From an uncultured Tenacibaculum sp. (GTDB lineage Bacteria; Bacteroidota; Bacteroidia; Flavobacteriales; Flavobacteriaceae), in the NCBI GenBank assembly GCA_947501615.1, contig CANMWK010000011.1:124001-188000 (forward strand): a stretch of 64,000 nucleotides of DNA, read 5' to 3'. This document shows, one piece after another, positions 1 through 8,118 of this stretch (positions are counted from its first letter, which is position 1; each line of letters opens with the position of its first letter). The translations under genes were made by a program, and so were the position numbers. The notes under the pieces were generated by a model. The model saw nothing but the letters and a program-made list of their open reading frames with translations. It made no database searches and was not told the origin of the DNA.

Positions 1-342
1 ACAGACATCATAATGAGCTCCAATTACAATACGCGTTGTATTTGATGTACCTAAAGAAGCAATTACATTCTTATATGTATTTTTTCCGACTTTATATTCT
101 TGAAAAAAGGTAGTATCACAAACTTTTTGAAATTCGTTAGAAATATAGGATGCTACTTTATTTAGAGCGCTAGTATTTTTATAATTTCTTGGAACAATAG
201 TATTTGTAATTGCTCTTAAATCATTTAAAATGTGTTGTTCTGATGTGTTTAATTCTTCAATGTTTTGATTGGTATTCTTTTTTTGAGAAAAAGTACAATT
301 ATATAAAAAGAAGAAAGTAAGAAGGATGTATGTTGTTTTCAT
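1..342 (-). CDS. M28-family zinc peptidase, N-terminal part (cut by window edge)
   Basis: The first 114 codons of a gene continue past the left edge. Residues 1-19 form a signal peptide (hydrophobic run ending CTFSQ), so the product is exported. The visible part ends GAHYDVC, which matches the first zinc-ligand segment (GAHYD) of M28 aminopeptidases. The upstream helix ([15 protein letters not shown]) is also typical of the N-terminal region of the family. Known: M28 enzymes are co-catalytic zinc aminopeptidases or glutaminyl cyclases. The remaining zinc ligands are out of view, so activity cannot be judged. The ATG overlaps the stop of an AraC relic. Confidence 0.75.
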   Translation of the reverse strand, partial: MKTTYILLTFFFLYNCTFSQKKNTNQNIEELNTSEQHILNDLRAITNTIVPRNYKNTSALNKVASYISNEFQKVCDTTFFQEYKVGKNTYKNVIASLGTSNTTRIVIGAHYDVC

Positions 343-506
343 AGGAATATGTTTTTTAATCGCATGGCGATAGACAAGGGTTTAATTCCTGTTTCTTTCT
401 TAAAAGCCTTATAAAATGCAGATTTCGAATTAAAACCAGATTCAAGCCCTATAGCAATAATGGTGTAGTTAAAATAACAAGTTAAATATTGGTCTAGTAT
501 TAAATG
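339..506 (-). pseudogene. Relic of an AraC-family regulator C-terminus
   Basis: Read on the minus strand, this stretch encodes [19 protein letters not shown] followed by [16 protein letters not shown]. That is the second helix-turn-helix of an AraC-family regulator. An in-frame stop (507-509) lies upstream and no start codon is present, so the rest of the gene is missing. After the conserved ETGIKP the tail departs from the family norm and coincides with a 35-bp repeat (355-389). It ends TGA overlapping the ATG of the M28 gene. The identity of the fold is clear; how the gene was broken is inference. Confidence 0.7.
355..389 (-). repeat. 35-bp dispersed repeat, left copy
   Basis: Nearly identical (33 of 35 bases, by eye) to 63951-63985 at the other end of the window, in the same orientation. 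Here it forms the 3' end of the AraC relic and stops 13 bp before the M28 peptidase ATG. Read on the minus strand it runs from GGAATTAAACCCTTG to TGCGATTAAA. Confidence 0.8.
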
Positions 507-720
507 TTAAAATCCCGAAGGAAAAGAAGAATATAAAATTATCAAAGTACTTTGATTCTTCTGAAATAAAACCAAATGATATAAGCAAAGATACCAGTAT
601 TGTTGCGGTTGTATTTAAAACAAATTCGGATTTTTCAATTAAACTAAAATACAAACATAAAATACTAGAAATTATGGTTAATGTCAATAAAGTATAAATA
701 AATCTAGGTTTCAGTTTCAT
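469..720 (-). CDS. Small hydrophobic protein, unknown
   Basis: A possible 83-residue protein with about three membrane-spanning stretches (residues 8-28, 35-52, 60-75). I recognise no family. It slightly overlaps the AraC relic in another frame. It could be a real small membrane protein, or the remains of the membrane part of a membrane-anchored AraC regulator whose frame has shifted. No promoter or ribosome-binding signal stands out. Low confidence that it is expressed. Confidence 0.3.
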   Translation of the reverse strand: MKLKPRFIYTLLTLTIISSILCLYFSLIEKSEFVLNTTATILVSLLISFGFISEESKYFDNFIFFFSFGILTFNTRPIFNLLF

Positions 721-848
721 GAAGTGAAATTAGCAAAAAAATCATTGGATCGGGAGTTTACAATTAAGAAAAATAGTATACCATGAATGGAACCACTAAT
801 AATCAAGCTTTTTAACAAATCCATAAAAATCCTTTTTTACAAGTAAAA

Positions 849-872
849 AAATCCGCCTAACAAAGCGGATTT
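849..872 (-). terminator. Rho-independent terminator
   Basis: Stem AAATCCGC/GCGGATTT with an 8-nt loop; on the minus strand it is followed by a T-run. It sits just downstream of the small lipoprotein gene. Confidence 0.8.
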
Positions 873-899
873 ATTGAATTTGAAAAAAGAACAATCAAC

Positions 900-1058
900 T
901 TATTCTGCTATTGCCTCAGCAACAACAACTTCTTGTTGATGGTTTTGTTGAGTTTGCTTAGTTTTAGTTTCAGCTAAACCACAAGGAGCCGTGCTTCCAC
1001 AAGATGTTAATCCTAATAAACCAACTACACAAATTGCAATAAATACTACTCTTTTCAT
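900..1058 (-). CDS. Small lipoprotein (52 residues)
   Basis: A 52-residue protein: MKRVVFIAICVVGLLG, then the lipobox LTSC and a short Cys/Gln-rich tail (CGSTAPCGLA, then QTQQNHQQ, then acidic). This is a signal-peptidase II lipoprotein pattern, so a lipid anchor on Cys20 is expected. Tiny lipoproteins of this kind with an SCGSTAPCG-like start are common in Flavobacteriaceae, with no known function. A strong terminator follows at 849-872, which supports a real transcription unit. Confidence 0.7.
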   Translation of the reverse strand: MKRVVFIAICVVGLLGLTSCGSTAPCGLAETKTKQTQQNHQQEVVVAEAIAE

Positions 1059-1082
1059 TTTTTTATCTTTAGAAATGCTAAT

Positions 1083-1937
1083 TTATAAAATTTTAATCAA
1101 TTTACCAGAATCAATTTTCTCTTCAATAACGTTAAACGCTACCATTTTATTTTGTACTTCTGTCAATAAATTTTCAGAAATAGGTTTTCCGTCATTCCAT
1201 TCAGTAATTGATAGCCATTTTTGAATATCTCCTAATTGTTGTTCGTAACGAACAGCAAGGGTTTCATCTATATTTTCAATAGCTTTAAAACCAGAAGTAC
1301 AATTATTGATAATGGTTAAAACTTTTTTTACTTCTTCAGGGTGTTTGTCCAAGATTTCTTCTCGAATTGCGATAACAAAACAAGGCCAAGGAGTAGGGCA
1401 GTCACCAACTCTACGAAATGTACCATCGTCTACCAAAGGTTTTGTGGTAAAATGTTCCCACATAAAATAATCAGCTTCTCCATTAGTTAAAGCATCAATG
1501 CCTCCTTGTAAGTTTTTAACTACTTTAAATTTTAATGTATCAATATCCCAACCATTATTATAAGCATTTACGATGGCCATCAAATGTGAACCAGATCCAT
1601 ACCTACTAATAGCTACAGTAGCATGTTCTAAATCATCAATAGATTTGAACTTGGATTTTGCTCCAACATGAATCCCCCAAATTAAAGGGCTTTTAACAAA
1701 AGTTTGAATAATTTTAGAAGGATTACCATTACTGATGTCTTTAATAATTCCTTCGGTTAATACAATGGCAATATCAATTTCTTTATCTCGTAAAGCTTTA
1801 CACATAGCACCAGTTCCGCCAGGGAAATCTTGCCAACGTAAATTAATATTTTGTTTTGTGTATTCTTTATTTTTTAATGTAATGTACCAAGGATAATTAA
1901 AATGCTCTGGAACACCACCAACTTTTAAATTCAACAT
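1083..1937 (-). CDS. Substrate-binding-like protein (PBP type 2 fold), no signal peptide
   Basis: A 284-residue protein resembling NMT1/THI5/SsuA-type periplasmic-binding folds. Early GGVPEHFNYPW, the central FPGGTGAMCKALRDKEIDIA, and SRYGSGSHLMA followed by NLQGGIDALTNGEADYF match the alternating ligand-cleft segments of such proteins. It lacks a signal peptide or lipobox, and no ABC permease or ATPase lies nearby, so classic uptake is doubtful. It is the last gene of a three-gene operon; its ATG directly follows the stop of the nucleoside phosphorylase (TAAATG). Inference: a cytosolic ligand-binding or enzymatic role tied to nucleoside metabolism. The fold is fairly sure, the function unknown. 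Confidence 0.7.
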   Translation of the reverse strand: MLNLKVGGVPEHFNYPWYITLKNKEYTKQNINLRWQDFPGGTGAMCKALRDKEIDIAIVLTEGIIKDISNGNPSKIIQTFVKSPLIWGIHVGAKSKFKSIDDLEHATVAISRYGSGSHLMAIVNAYNNGWDIDTLKFKVVKNLQGGIDALTNGEADYFMWEHFTTKPLVDDGTFRRVGDCPTPWPCFVIAIREEILDKHPEEVKKVLTIINNCTSGFKAIENIDETLAVRYEQQLGDIQKWLSITEWNDGKPISENLLTEVQNKMVAFNVIEEKIDSGKLIKIL

Positions 1938-2807
1938 TTATTTAACTAATTTATCTAGTGTATATGTAATTAATTGTTCAATAACCTTACTTGGATTTTT
2001 ACTAAATGTGCCATGTATTCTATTTGCTAAAATGGCATTCATTGAACAAGCATGATGCCCTAATAACTTTGAAAGTCCATAAATAGCAGAAGTTTCCATC
2101 TCTAAATTAGTGATTCTATGATTTAGATATGAAAATTTATCTATTTTTTTGTGTAAATCAGGATCTTGTGGTTGTAAGCGTAAAATTCTTCCTTGAGGTC
2201 CATAAAAACCTCCAGCTGTTGCTGTTATACCTTGATAGATTTCTGAAGAAATTAAACGATTAGCTAATTTTTCAGCATTAGAAATCACTACAGGATACGC
2301 TTTTTTTGGGGACCAATCCGTTTGTTTAACAAATGCAGCTTCTATGTCAGGGTGTGTAATCTTTTCAATATCATATGTTTGTAACATACCGTTAAGATCA
2401 ATTGCATAACTGCTGAGTAAAAAACTATCAACAGGAATGTCTTTTTGTAATGCCCCAGAAGTTCCTATACGAGTAATATGAAGCGCTGTATGCTTAGGTT
2501 TAATTTCGCGAGTATTGAAATCAATATTTACTAACGCGTCCAATTCGTTTAAAACAATATCTATATTATCAGGTCCGATACCAGTTGAAATTACTGAAAT
2601 TCGTTTTCCTTTGTAGGTACCTGTTACGGTTTTAAATTCGCGTTTTTGAGTAGAAAATTCAATGCTATCAAAATGTTGCGTTACTTTTTCTACACGATCT
2701 TGGTCTCCAACAAAAATAATATTTGTTGAAATATGTTCAGGTTTAAGATTAAGATGATAAATACTACCATCTTCATTTAAAATAAGTTCAGAATTTTGTA
2801 ACTTCAT
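1938..2807 (-). CDS. Nucleoside phosphorylase (PNP/UDP family)
   Basis: A 289-residue cytosolic enzyme of the purine nucleoside/uridine phosphorylase superfamily, which cleaves a nucleoside with phosphate to base and ribose-1-phosphate. Visible family landmarks: FVGDQDRVEKV near the start (phosphate-site loop), STGIGPDNIDIV, RIGTSGALQ (ribose/phosphate contact) and NLEMETSAIYGL near residue 235 (the E-M-E ribose-binding motif). Uridine phosphorylase is the closest guess; specificity cannot be read. Both flanking genes join it by TAAATG junctions, so all three are probably translated together. Confidence 0.85.
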   Translation of the reverse strand: MKLQNSELILNEDGSIYHLNLKPEHISTNIIFVGDQDRVEKVTQHFDSIEFSTQKREFKTVTGTYKGKRISVISTGIGPDNIDIVLNELDALVNIDFNTREIKPKHTALHITRIGTSGALQKDIPVDSFLLSSYAIDLNGMLQTYDIEKITHPDIEAAFVKQTDWSPKKAYPVVISNAEKLANRLISSEIYQGITATAGGFYGPQGRILRLQPQDPDLHKKIDKFSYLNHRITNLEMETSAIYGLSKLLGHHACSMNAILANRIHGTFSKNPSKVIEQLITYTLDKLVK

Positions 2808-3746
2808 TTAAGATGTTAATTTAAGTAGCTTGTCTGTAGCATTTACATACAAATAACTGTATTTTTTTGCTCCACCAAGATACGAAAAATCAGAACGTAT
2901 TGCACTGTAGTAATTAAGTTGATTATGAAGTACTTTATTACCAGTCTCACTTAATTTAACTGGATTAAACGATGAAAAAAGCGCTTTTAACTCTTTAATT
3001 TTATTCGCATATTGAATATCACCGAAGCCATAAACTCCTTGTTTTTTTAATAATGATTTTATGAAACTATCTTCGTTTTTCGAATTTATTTTTGATGCTG
3101 TTTGCAATATTGTATTCTCTACTGTATTTAATCCATTTTCTATAGAAGGAAAACGTTGTAGGTGAGCGCTAATAGCATCGGTTAAATATATGAAAGGAGA
3201 AGAAGGATTAAATTTATGAACTGTTTCTAAACGTAGAGGACTATCAGAGCAATACAATTGCCAAATATAATCGGCATATTCTACATCATCTTGCGTTAAA
3301 GTAATTCTATTTTTATATAAGTCTAATAATTCTTTTTCAGTCAAATAGTTAAAGCCTGACATTTGATTAGAGTTTTCAGGCAAGCCACTCCTTACTATAG
3401 ATATATTTCTTCCTTTTCTATGTTTTTTTAACCAACTAATCACAGCAATCATATTTACTTGACAAAATAAATCATAGTCAAACCAAAGTACAATTTCATC
3501 TTGATTTTGTTTGCAGAGATTTCTATATTCTTTAAGAGTAAAATCGATAAAAGTTTTTTTAGTGATCTGATAAGCAGCGTTCAAAAAATCAAAACGAAGT
3601 TTCCAAAAGTCTTCACTACCTACATCGGTAGTTGTTTTTCCTTCACATAGCATTTCGCGCCAGGTAATAATTTCACCTTTAATTTGTAAGTTCTGTAAAG
3701 TTTGCGTTGTATAATCACCGTTTGTAATATGTAAATATGTGCTCAT
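2808..3746 (-). CDS. DUF1835 domain protein
   Basis: A 312-residue protein. The N-terminal third (HITNGDY, then ITWREMLCEGKT, then LWFDYDLFCQ near residue 107 and SIVRSG) matches DUF1835; the C-terminal part is helical with few landmarks. No catalytic function is established for the family that I can name. It is the first gene of the operon with the nucleoside phosphorylase and the binding-protein homologue, ending directly at the next ATG. About 170 bp of AT-rich DNA without a clear feature precede it. Confidence 0.8.
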   Translation of the reverse strand: MSTYLHITNGDYTTQTLQNLQIKGEIITWREMLCEGKTTTDVGSEDFWKLRFDFLNAAYQITKKTFIDFTLKEYRNLCKQNQDEIVLWFDYDLFCQVNMIAVISWLKKHRKGRNISIVRSGLPENSNQMSGFNYLTEKELLDLYKNRITLTQDDVEYADYIWQLYCSDSPLRLETVHKFNPSSPFIYLTDAISAHLQRFPSIENGLNTVENTILQTASKINSKNEDSFIKSLLKKQGVYGFGDIQYANKIKELKALFSSFNPVKLSETGNKVLHNQLNYYSAIRSDFSYLGGAKKYSYLYVNATDKLLKLTS

Positions 3747-3918
3747 TTATACTGACTTAAAAAATGCAAATCAATATTAATAAAAAAAACAACACGCTGA
3801 GGATATTATTTCGGTTTCGTTTAATTTTTAAAAAAAAATAGGTTTTTTTGTTAAAAAAGTATGTATTATTGGAGTGATATTTATTTTTTTAATAAAAACA
3901 ATAAATATAGATTAATGG

Positions 3919-4242
3919 TTAACCTCCAACTCTTTTAACGTTAAAGCCTTTTTCTTTTAACAATTCCATAATTTTATTTCGATAGTCTCCTTGAATTATA
4001 ATTTTATCATCTTTAAAACTACCACCAACAGAAAATTTAGTTTTAATCTCTTTAGCTAGTTTCTTAAAATCTTCAGTGGCTCCATTATATCCATCAATAA
4101 TTGTAATAGGTTTTCCTTTACGTTTTTCATATTTACACAATAATGGTTCTTCTTGCAACCAAACATCGGGCTTTTCTTCTTTTTTTGGTTCCTCAAATTT
4201 ATGTTCAGGAAATAAATTTTTTAATTGATCTTGTAAATCCAT
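3919..4242 (-). CDS. Translation initiation factor eIF1/SUI1-like (YciH family)
   Basis: A 107-residue protein whose second half is the SUI1 fold: KRKGKPITIIDGYNG, then KKLAKEIKTKFSVGGSFKDD and the C-terminal QGDYRNKIMELLKEKGFNVK. The N-terminal 45 residues are a charged linker rich in Glu, Lys and Pro. Known: bacterial YciH resembles eukaryotic eIF1 and can discriminate against aberrant initiation complexes. Its role in Bacteroidota is not defined. The ATG choice leaves a normal-length protein for the family. Confidence 0.9.
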   Translation of the reverse strand: MDLQDQLKNLFPEHKFEEPKKEEKPDVWLQEEPLLCKYEKRKGKPITIIDGYNGATEDFKKLAKEIKTKFSVGGSFKDDKIIIQGDYRNKIMELLKEKGFNVKRVGG

Positions 4243-4257
4243 AGTTTTTTATTTTAG

Positions 4258-4321
4258 AGTTCAAAGTTCAAAGTTCAAAGTTCAAAGTTCAAAGTTCAAA
4301 AGTACAAAGTATAAAGTACAA
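4258..4321. repeat. Heptamer minisatellite (AGTTCAA)n
   Basis: Six perfect tandem AGTTCAA units (4258-4299), then three degenerate units (AGTACAA, AGTATAA, AGTACAA). It lies just upstream of the SUI1 gene and downstream of the 2OG oxygenase gene, so copy number changes could alter the spacing of the SUI1 promoter. A second, unrelated heptamer array is at 29484-29602. Confidence 0.95.
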
Positions 4322-4372
4322 AGTATGGGTAAAACAATTTGCTTAATACTCTATACTTAATACTGATATCAC

Positions 4373-5320
4373 TTATTTTATCAAACCTAATTCGCGTAAA
4401 CGTTCATTTAAAAACTCACCAGCGGTAATATCTTCAAATTGTTTTGGATTATCTTTATCGATACAATTTTCAAGAACATCTAATTTCATTTCAGAAACTG
4501 GGTGCATAAAAAACGGAATGGAATATCTTGAGGTACCCCATAGTTCTTTAGGAGGATTTACAACACGATGAATTGTAGATTTTAACTTATTATTACTATG
4601 TCTTGATAACATGTCTCCAACATTAATCATTAATTCATCTGGTTCAGCAATGGCATCAATCCATTCTCCATCATGGTTTTGCACTTGTAGTCCTTTACCG
4701 TGAGCTCCCATTAAAAGCGTAATTAAATTGATGTCTCCATGTGCAGCAGCTCTTACAGCTCCTTTAGGTTCTTGTTGGATAGGAGGGTAATGAATTGGTC
4801 TTAAGATACTATTTCCATTCGCGATATGATTATCAAAATATGTTTCATTTAAATCTAAAAATAACGCTAAAGCTCGTAAAACATACCTAGCAGTTTTTTC
4901 CAGCATTTTGTAGGTCTGTTTTCCGATTTCATTAAACTCTGGTAACTCCTTTACAAGTACATTATCAGGATATTCTTTTGCTAACTTAGGATTGTTTTCT
5001 ACATATTGGCCAAAATGCCAAAACTCTTTTAAATCACCTTCTTTTTTACCTTTAGCACTTTCTTTACCAAAAGAAACATAACCTCGTTGTCCGCCAATTC
5101 CTGGAATTTCATACTGTTGTTTAGTTTCAACAGGTAAATCAAAGAATAACTTAATTTGTTGGTATAAATTTTCAACTAGAGCGTCATCTAAAAAATGACC
5201 TTTTAAGGCAACAAAACCTATAGTCTCATAAGCATTTCCAATTTCTGATATAAATTTTTGTTTTCTATTTTTATCTTCTGATAAAAAATCTTTTAGATCA
5301 ACACTAGGTATTTTCTCCAT
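4373..5320 (-). CDS. 2-oxoglutarate/Fe(II) oxygenase, isopenicillin-N-synthase family
   Basis: A 315-residue cytosolic enzyme of the 2OG-Fe(II) dioxygenase superfamily. The iron triad is visible: HGD (AAAHGDINLITLL, about residue 194) and the distal His in STIHRVVNPP (about residue 252), with the 2OG-binding Arg in RYSIPFF about ten residues on. The N-terminal IPSVDLKDF segment is the usual DIOX_N start. The length is normal. Known members oxidise small molecules; the substrate here cannot be predicted from the sequence or neighbours. Confidence 0.88.
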   Translation of the reverse strand: MEKIPSVDLKDFLSEDKNRKQKFISEIGNAYETIGFVALKGHFLDDALVENLYQQIKLFFDLPVETKQQYEIPGIGGQRGYVSFGKESAKGKKEGDLKEFWHFGQYVENNPKLAKEYPDNVLVKELPEFNEIGKQTYKMLEKTARYVLRALALFLDLNETYFDNHIANGNSILRPIHYPPIQQEPKGAVRAAAHGDINLITLLMGAHGKGLQVQNHDGEWIDAIAEPDELMINVGDMLSRHSNNKLKSTIHRVVNPPKELWGTSRYSIPFFMHPVSEMKLDVLENCIDKDNPKQFEDITAGEFLNERLRELGLIK

Positions 5321-5381
5321 TGTTAATAAGTTAATTTAATACGTAGTGTAAATGTAGTAAAATAGCAGTTGAACTCTAAAA

Positions 5382-6110
5382 TTATTTATTAACAAAAGGA
5401 ATTAGATACGATATAGTGTAATTGAAACCGAAACCAGTATTACTTTCAAATACTCTATTAAAGCCTGGCGCATATAATGTTTTAAAATTATCTTGATTGT
5501 CTATACTTAATCCAATTTTATAAGCTCCATGAAAACCGATAAACAAATTTTTTAACGTTTCTACTTTAATACCTATTTGAAATTCAAACCAATGAGCCGT
5601 TAATCCAGATTCACTCACAGGAGTATTGATGGTTTCTGAAGGAAAGAAAATAGGAATTTCGCTATTTCCGCTAGCTACATTAGGTGTGAATTGGTTGAGT
5701 GTATGTTCAAAAATTGCAAATCCATATCGTCCACCTATGTACACTTCATTATTCATGTCTAACCAATTGGTATAAGTGTTTATATTTGCACCTAAACGAA
5801 TATAATTTCCTTTAGAAGTTGAAGTTGTGAAATCTTCGAAAGTAATTTCTTCCTCACGACCTATTTCACCAGCGATATACCAGTTTTTAGAGATTCTATA
5901 ATCTCCAACAATTTCAAACCCTAAATAGCTTTTATCTACAAAGCTTAATCCAGGTTTACTTAAATCGATACCTAAACGCAACCCGTATCCTGTTTTATAA
6001 ATAACAGTATCTTTAGGAGTCTCTTTTTTTTGTTTTGTAGTTTTTTGAGCGTTCAAATGAACTACAAAGAGAAATAAGAAGCAATTAATGGAAAATGTTA
6101 ACGTGCGCAT
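5382..6110 (-). CDS. DUF6048 family outer-membrane-like protein
   Basis: A 242-residue exported protein: signal peptide MRTLTFSINCFLFLFVVHLN ending AQ, then a short Lys/Thr linker and alternating beta strands (GYGLRLGIDLSKPGLSF, then WYIAGEIGREE) ending in aromatic-rich GFGFNYTISYLIPF. The pattern fits a small outer-membrane beta-barrel. It overlaps the preceding DUF6452 gene by 26 bp, and this DUF6452/DUF6048 pair beside rlmD is a recurrent flavobacterial arrangement as far as I recall. Function unknown. Confidence 0.75.
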   Translation of the reverse strand: MRTLTFSINCFLFLFVVHLNAQKTTKQKKETPKDTVIYKTGYGLRLGIDLSKPGLSFVDKSYLGFEIVGDYRISKNWYIAGEIGREEEITFEDFTTSTSKGNYIRLGANINTYTNWLDMNNEVYIGGRYGFAIFEHTLNQFTPNVASGNSEIPIFFPSETINTPVSESGLTAHWFEFQIGIKVETLKNLFIGFHGAYKIGLSIDNQDNFKTLYAPGFNRVFESNTGFGFNYTISYLIPFVNK

Positions 6111-6579
6111 TGACTTGATTTTTAATTGATTCTACTTCAGTAACAGATAAACGATCTATCCAACCTGATTTTTCGAAAGTTACATCATTAAAGATGACTC
6201 TAAATCCACACGAACGTGAAACGTATTCGTTTACTGGTGTATATTTTACAGTTAGTGTAGCTGTTTCCTCTCCTGTATTATCGGTATTGTCAGTTTCATT
6301 TCGAGTTAGCGTAAATACAGTTTCTTCAGCTAATGAATTTAAAGGTATTGCAATACTATCTGTAGTGATGTTTGTAAAAAAAGTATCGCTCCCTTGAATT
6401 CCAGTAGCGGTCATAGAAAAACGCTGTACTGCTTTAAATTCAGTTAAACTTTTTTGATCATAAAAACGTAATATCAGATTAGGAGTTACTGGGGTTTGTG
6501 TACAAAAATCATCTTTTTCACATGAAAAACAGCTAATTCCAATAATTAATAAGATCAATATGCGTTTTAAATACTTCAT
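6085..6579 (-). CDS. DUF6452 family lipoprotein
   Basis: A 164-residue lipoprotein: MKYLKRILILLIIGISCFSC ends in a lipobox (CFSC, Cys20) followed by EKDDFCTQ. The mature part is all-beta in appearance, with a conserved-looking CGFRVIFNDV segment. It starts 6 bp after the rlmD stop and overlaps the downstream DUF6048 gene by 26 bp, so the three are one operon. Probably anchored in an envelope membrane; no biochemical role known. Confidence 0.75.
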   Translation of the reverse strand: MKYLKRILILLIIGISCFSCEKDDFCTQTPVTPNLILRFYDQKSLTEFKAVQRFSMTATGIQGSDTFFTNITTDSIAIPLNSLAEETVFTLTRNETDNTDNTGEETATLTVKYTPVNEYVSRSCGFRVIFNDVTFEKSGWIDRLSVTEVESIKNQVNAHVNIFH

Positions 6580-6585
6580 AAATTA

Positions 6586-8037
6586 TTATTTTTCAAATAA
6601 AACTACAGTTTCAATATGAGAAGTATGAGGAAATTGATCGACTAAACTCATTTTTTTGATAGTATAACCTGCTTCTTTCAATTGCTCTGTATCTCTTGCT
6701 TGAGTAGCTGGGTTACAAGATACATAAACCATTCTATCTGCGTTCAGATTTATGATTTTTTTAAGTGTTTTAGGAGCAATACCAGCCCTTGCAGGATCTA
6801 AAATAATTGTTTTTATTTTGTTTTTAAACTGAGGCTGTTCCAATAGAAATTTCCCTACATCGGCAGCATAAAACTCAACTCCTTCAATGTTGTTTCTCTT
6901 TGCGTTTTTCTTAGCATCTTCAATAGCAGAAGCAACAATATCTACACCAACAATTTTTGCATTGTTACTACGAGACGCTAAAATTTGACCTATAGTTCCT
7001 GTTCCGCAGAATAAATCCATAACAACAGTGTTATCTACAGCTTCTTTATTTTCTAAAGCATAATCTACAACTTTACTATACAGTTTTTCAGCAGATTTCG
7101 GATTGGTTTGAAAAAAGCTTTTCATACTAATTTCAAAGTTTAAACCTAATAACTCTTCAACAATTTTATCTTTACCATATACCAAATCAATACTTCCAGA
7201 AGTTGCAATTGTTCTGTCACCAGTTTCATCATTAATGGTGTGTAATAAACCAGCTAATCGATTACCTAACAACTCTTGTAAAAGCGCCACGAAATTAGGC
7301 ATGCTAAACTTTGGTAAATCTTTAGATGTGGTTACTAAATTACAAAGTAATTCGTTGGTCTTATATGATTTTCGAACCACAAAATATCTGAAAAAACCTT
7401 CTTTTTTAGGGCCGTGCCAAGGGGTTAAACCAGTTGCTTCACAATAAGTTCTAATTTTTTTAAGGCTATTTTCAAATTCAGCGTCAAATAAACCACTGTC
7501 TTTATCTAAATTTTCACCCATCCACCATACACCTCGTCTTTTAAAACCTAATGTAAATTCATCTACATCTGTTTTTTGTTCACGATCATATCCTATGGCA
7601 GAAAAACTATATTCCATTTTATTTCTATAATGGAAAACGTTTGGAGAACTCACAAATTCATCAAAATAATCTTCAATATTTTCAATCTTTCCTATTTTCT
7701 TGAATAACGACATGGTACTTGTGTATTTGTATTCATGTTGTTTTTCAATAGGTAGTTGAATATATGGTGCACCAGGAACTTCTTGATAGCTTGAAGGAAT
7801 TTCATCTTCGGAAGCTTTAAGTACATCCATCAATTTACATTCTGCATATTTTTTTTGAGATTTGGTAACTCGTGCTTTTACCAATTGACCAGGTAAAGTA
7901 TTTGGAACAAAAACTACAAATTCTCCATGTTCGTTACGAATACGACCTATGCCTTTTCCTCCAAAAGCATAATCTTCAATCAAGATTTCTATAATCTCTC
8001 CTCGTTTTACAAACTTGTTACGTTCTCTTCTAGGCAT
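6586..8037 (-). CDS. rlmD: RlmD-type 23S rRNA (uracil-C5) methyltransferase
   Basis: A 483-residue SAM-dependent RNA m5U methyltransferase. An N-terminal TRAM domain (residues 10-70, AFGGKGIGRI) precedes a linker. The catalytic domain has QTNPKSAEKLYSKV, the SAM motif DLFCGTGTIG (about residue 340), LDPARAGI and the nucleophilic Cys loop VSCNPATQARD (about residue 435). Oddly, the four cysteines that bind 4Fe-4S in E. coli RlmD are absent: the matching stretch reads YQEVPGAPYIQLPIEKQ. Family certain; the exact target uridine (1939 in RlmD) is by homology only. Confidence 0.85.
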   Translation of the reverse strand: MPRRERNKFVKRGEIIEILIEDYAFGGKGIGRIRNEHGEFVVFVPNTLPGQLVKARVTKSQKKYAECKLMDVLKASEDEIPSSYQEVPGAPYIQLPIEKQHEYKYTSTMSLFKKIGKIENIEDYFDEFVSSPNVFHYRNKMEYSFSAIGYDREQKTDVDEFTLGFKRRGVWWMGENLDKDSGLFDAEFENSLKKIRTYCEATGLTPWHGPKKEGFFRYFVVRKSYKTNELLCNLVTTSKDLPKFSMPNFVALLQELLGNRLAGLLHTINDETGDRTIATSGSIDLVYGKDKIVEELLGLNFEISMKSFFQTNPKSAEKLYSKVVDYALENKEAVDNTVVMDLFCGTGTIGQILASRSNNAKIVGVDIVASAIEDAKKNAKRNNIEGVEFYAADVGKFLLEQPQFKNKIKTIILDPARAGIAPKTLKKIINLNADRMVYVSCNPATQARDTEQLKEAGYTIKKMSLVDQFPHTSHIETVVLFEK

Positions 8038-8056
8038 CAGTTATTTTTTAGGAGTG

Positions 8057-8064
8057 CAAAATTA
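8057..8064 (-). promoter_or_regulatory. -7 box of the rlmD operon
   Basis: TAATTTTG on the minus strand, a perfect TAnnTTTG box about 20 bp before the rlmD ATG. The expected TTG box is only TTA and would fall inside the terminator hairpin of the upstream channel gene, so promoter and terminator overlap. Confidence 0.5.
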
Positions 8065-8068
8065 TAAA

Positions 8069-8094
8069 AAAAGCACCTCTCTTAAGGTGCTTTT
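8069..8094 (-). terminator. Rho-independent terminator of the channel gene
   Basis: Stem AAAAGCACCT/AGGTGCTTTT with a 6-nt loop and a T-run on the minus strand, 25 bp after the channel gene stop. Confidence 0.85.
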
Positions 8095-8118
8095 GTATAA
8101 ATTAATAAATGATACTTG

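Noticed and set aside
1938..2807. Futalosine hydrolase (MqnB) beside an MqnA-like binding fold.
   Set aside because: The signatures look like nucleoside phosphorylase, and no other futalosine-pathway gene is near; flavobacteria are known for the classical menaquinone route.
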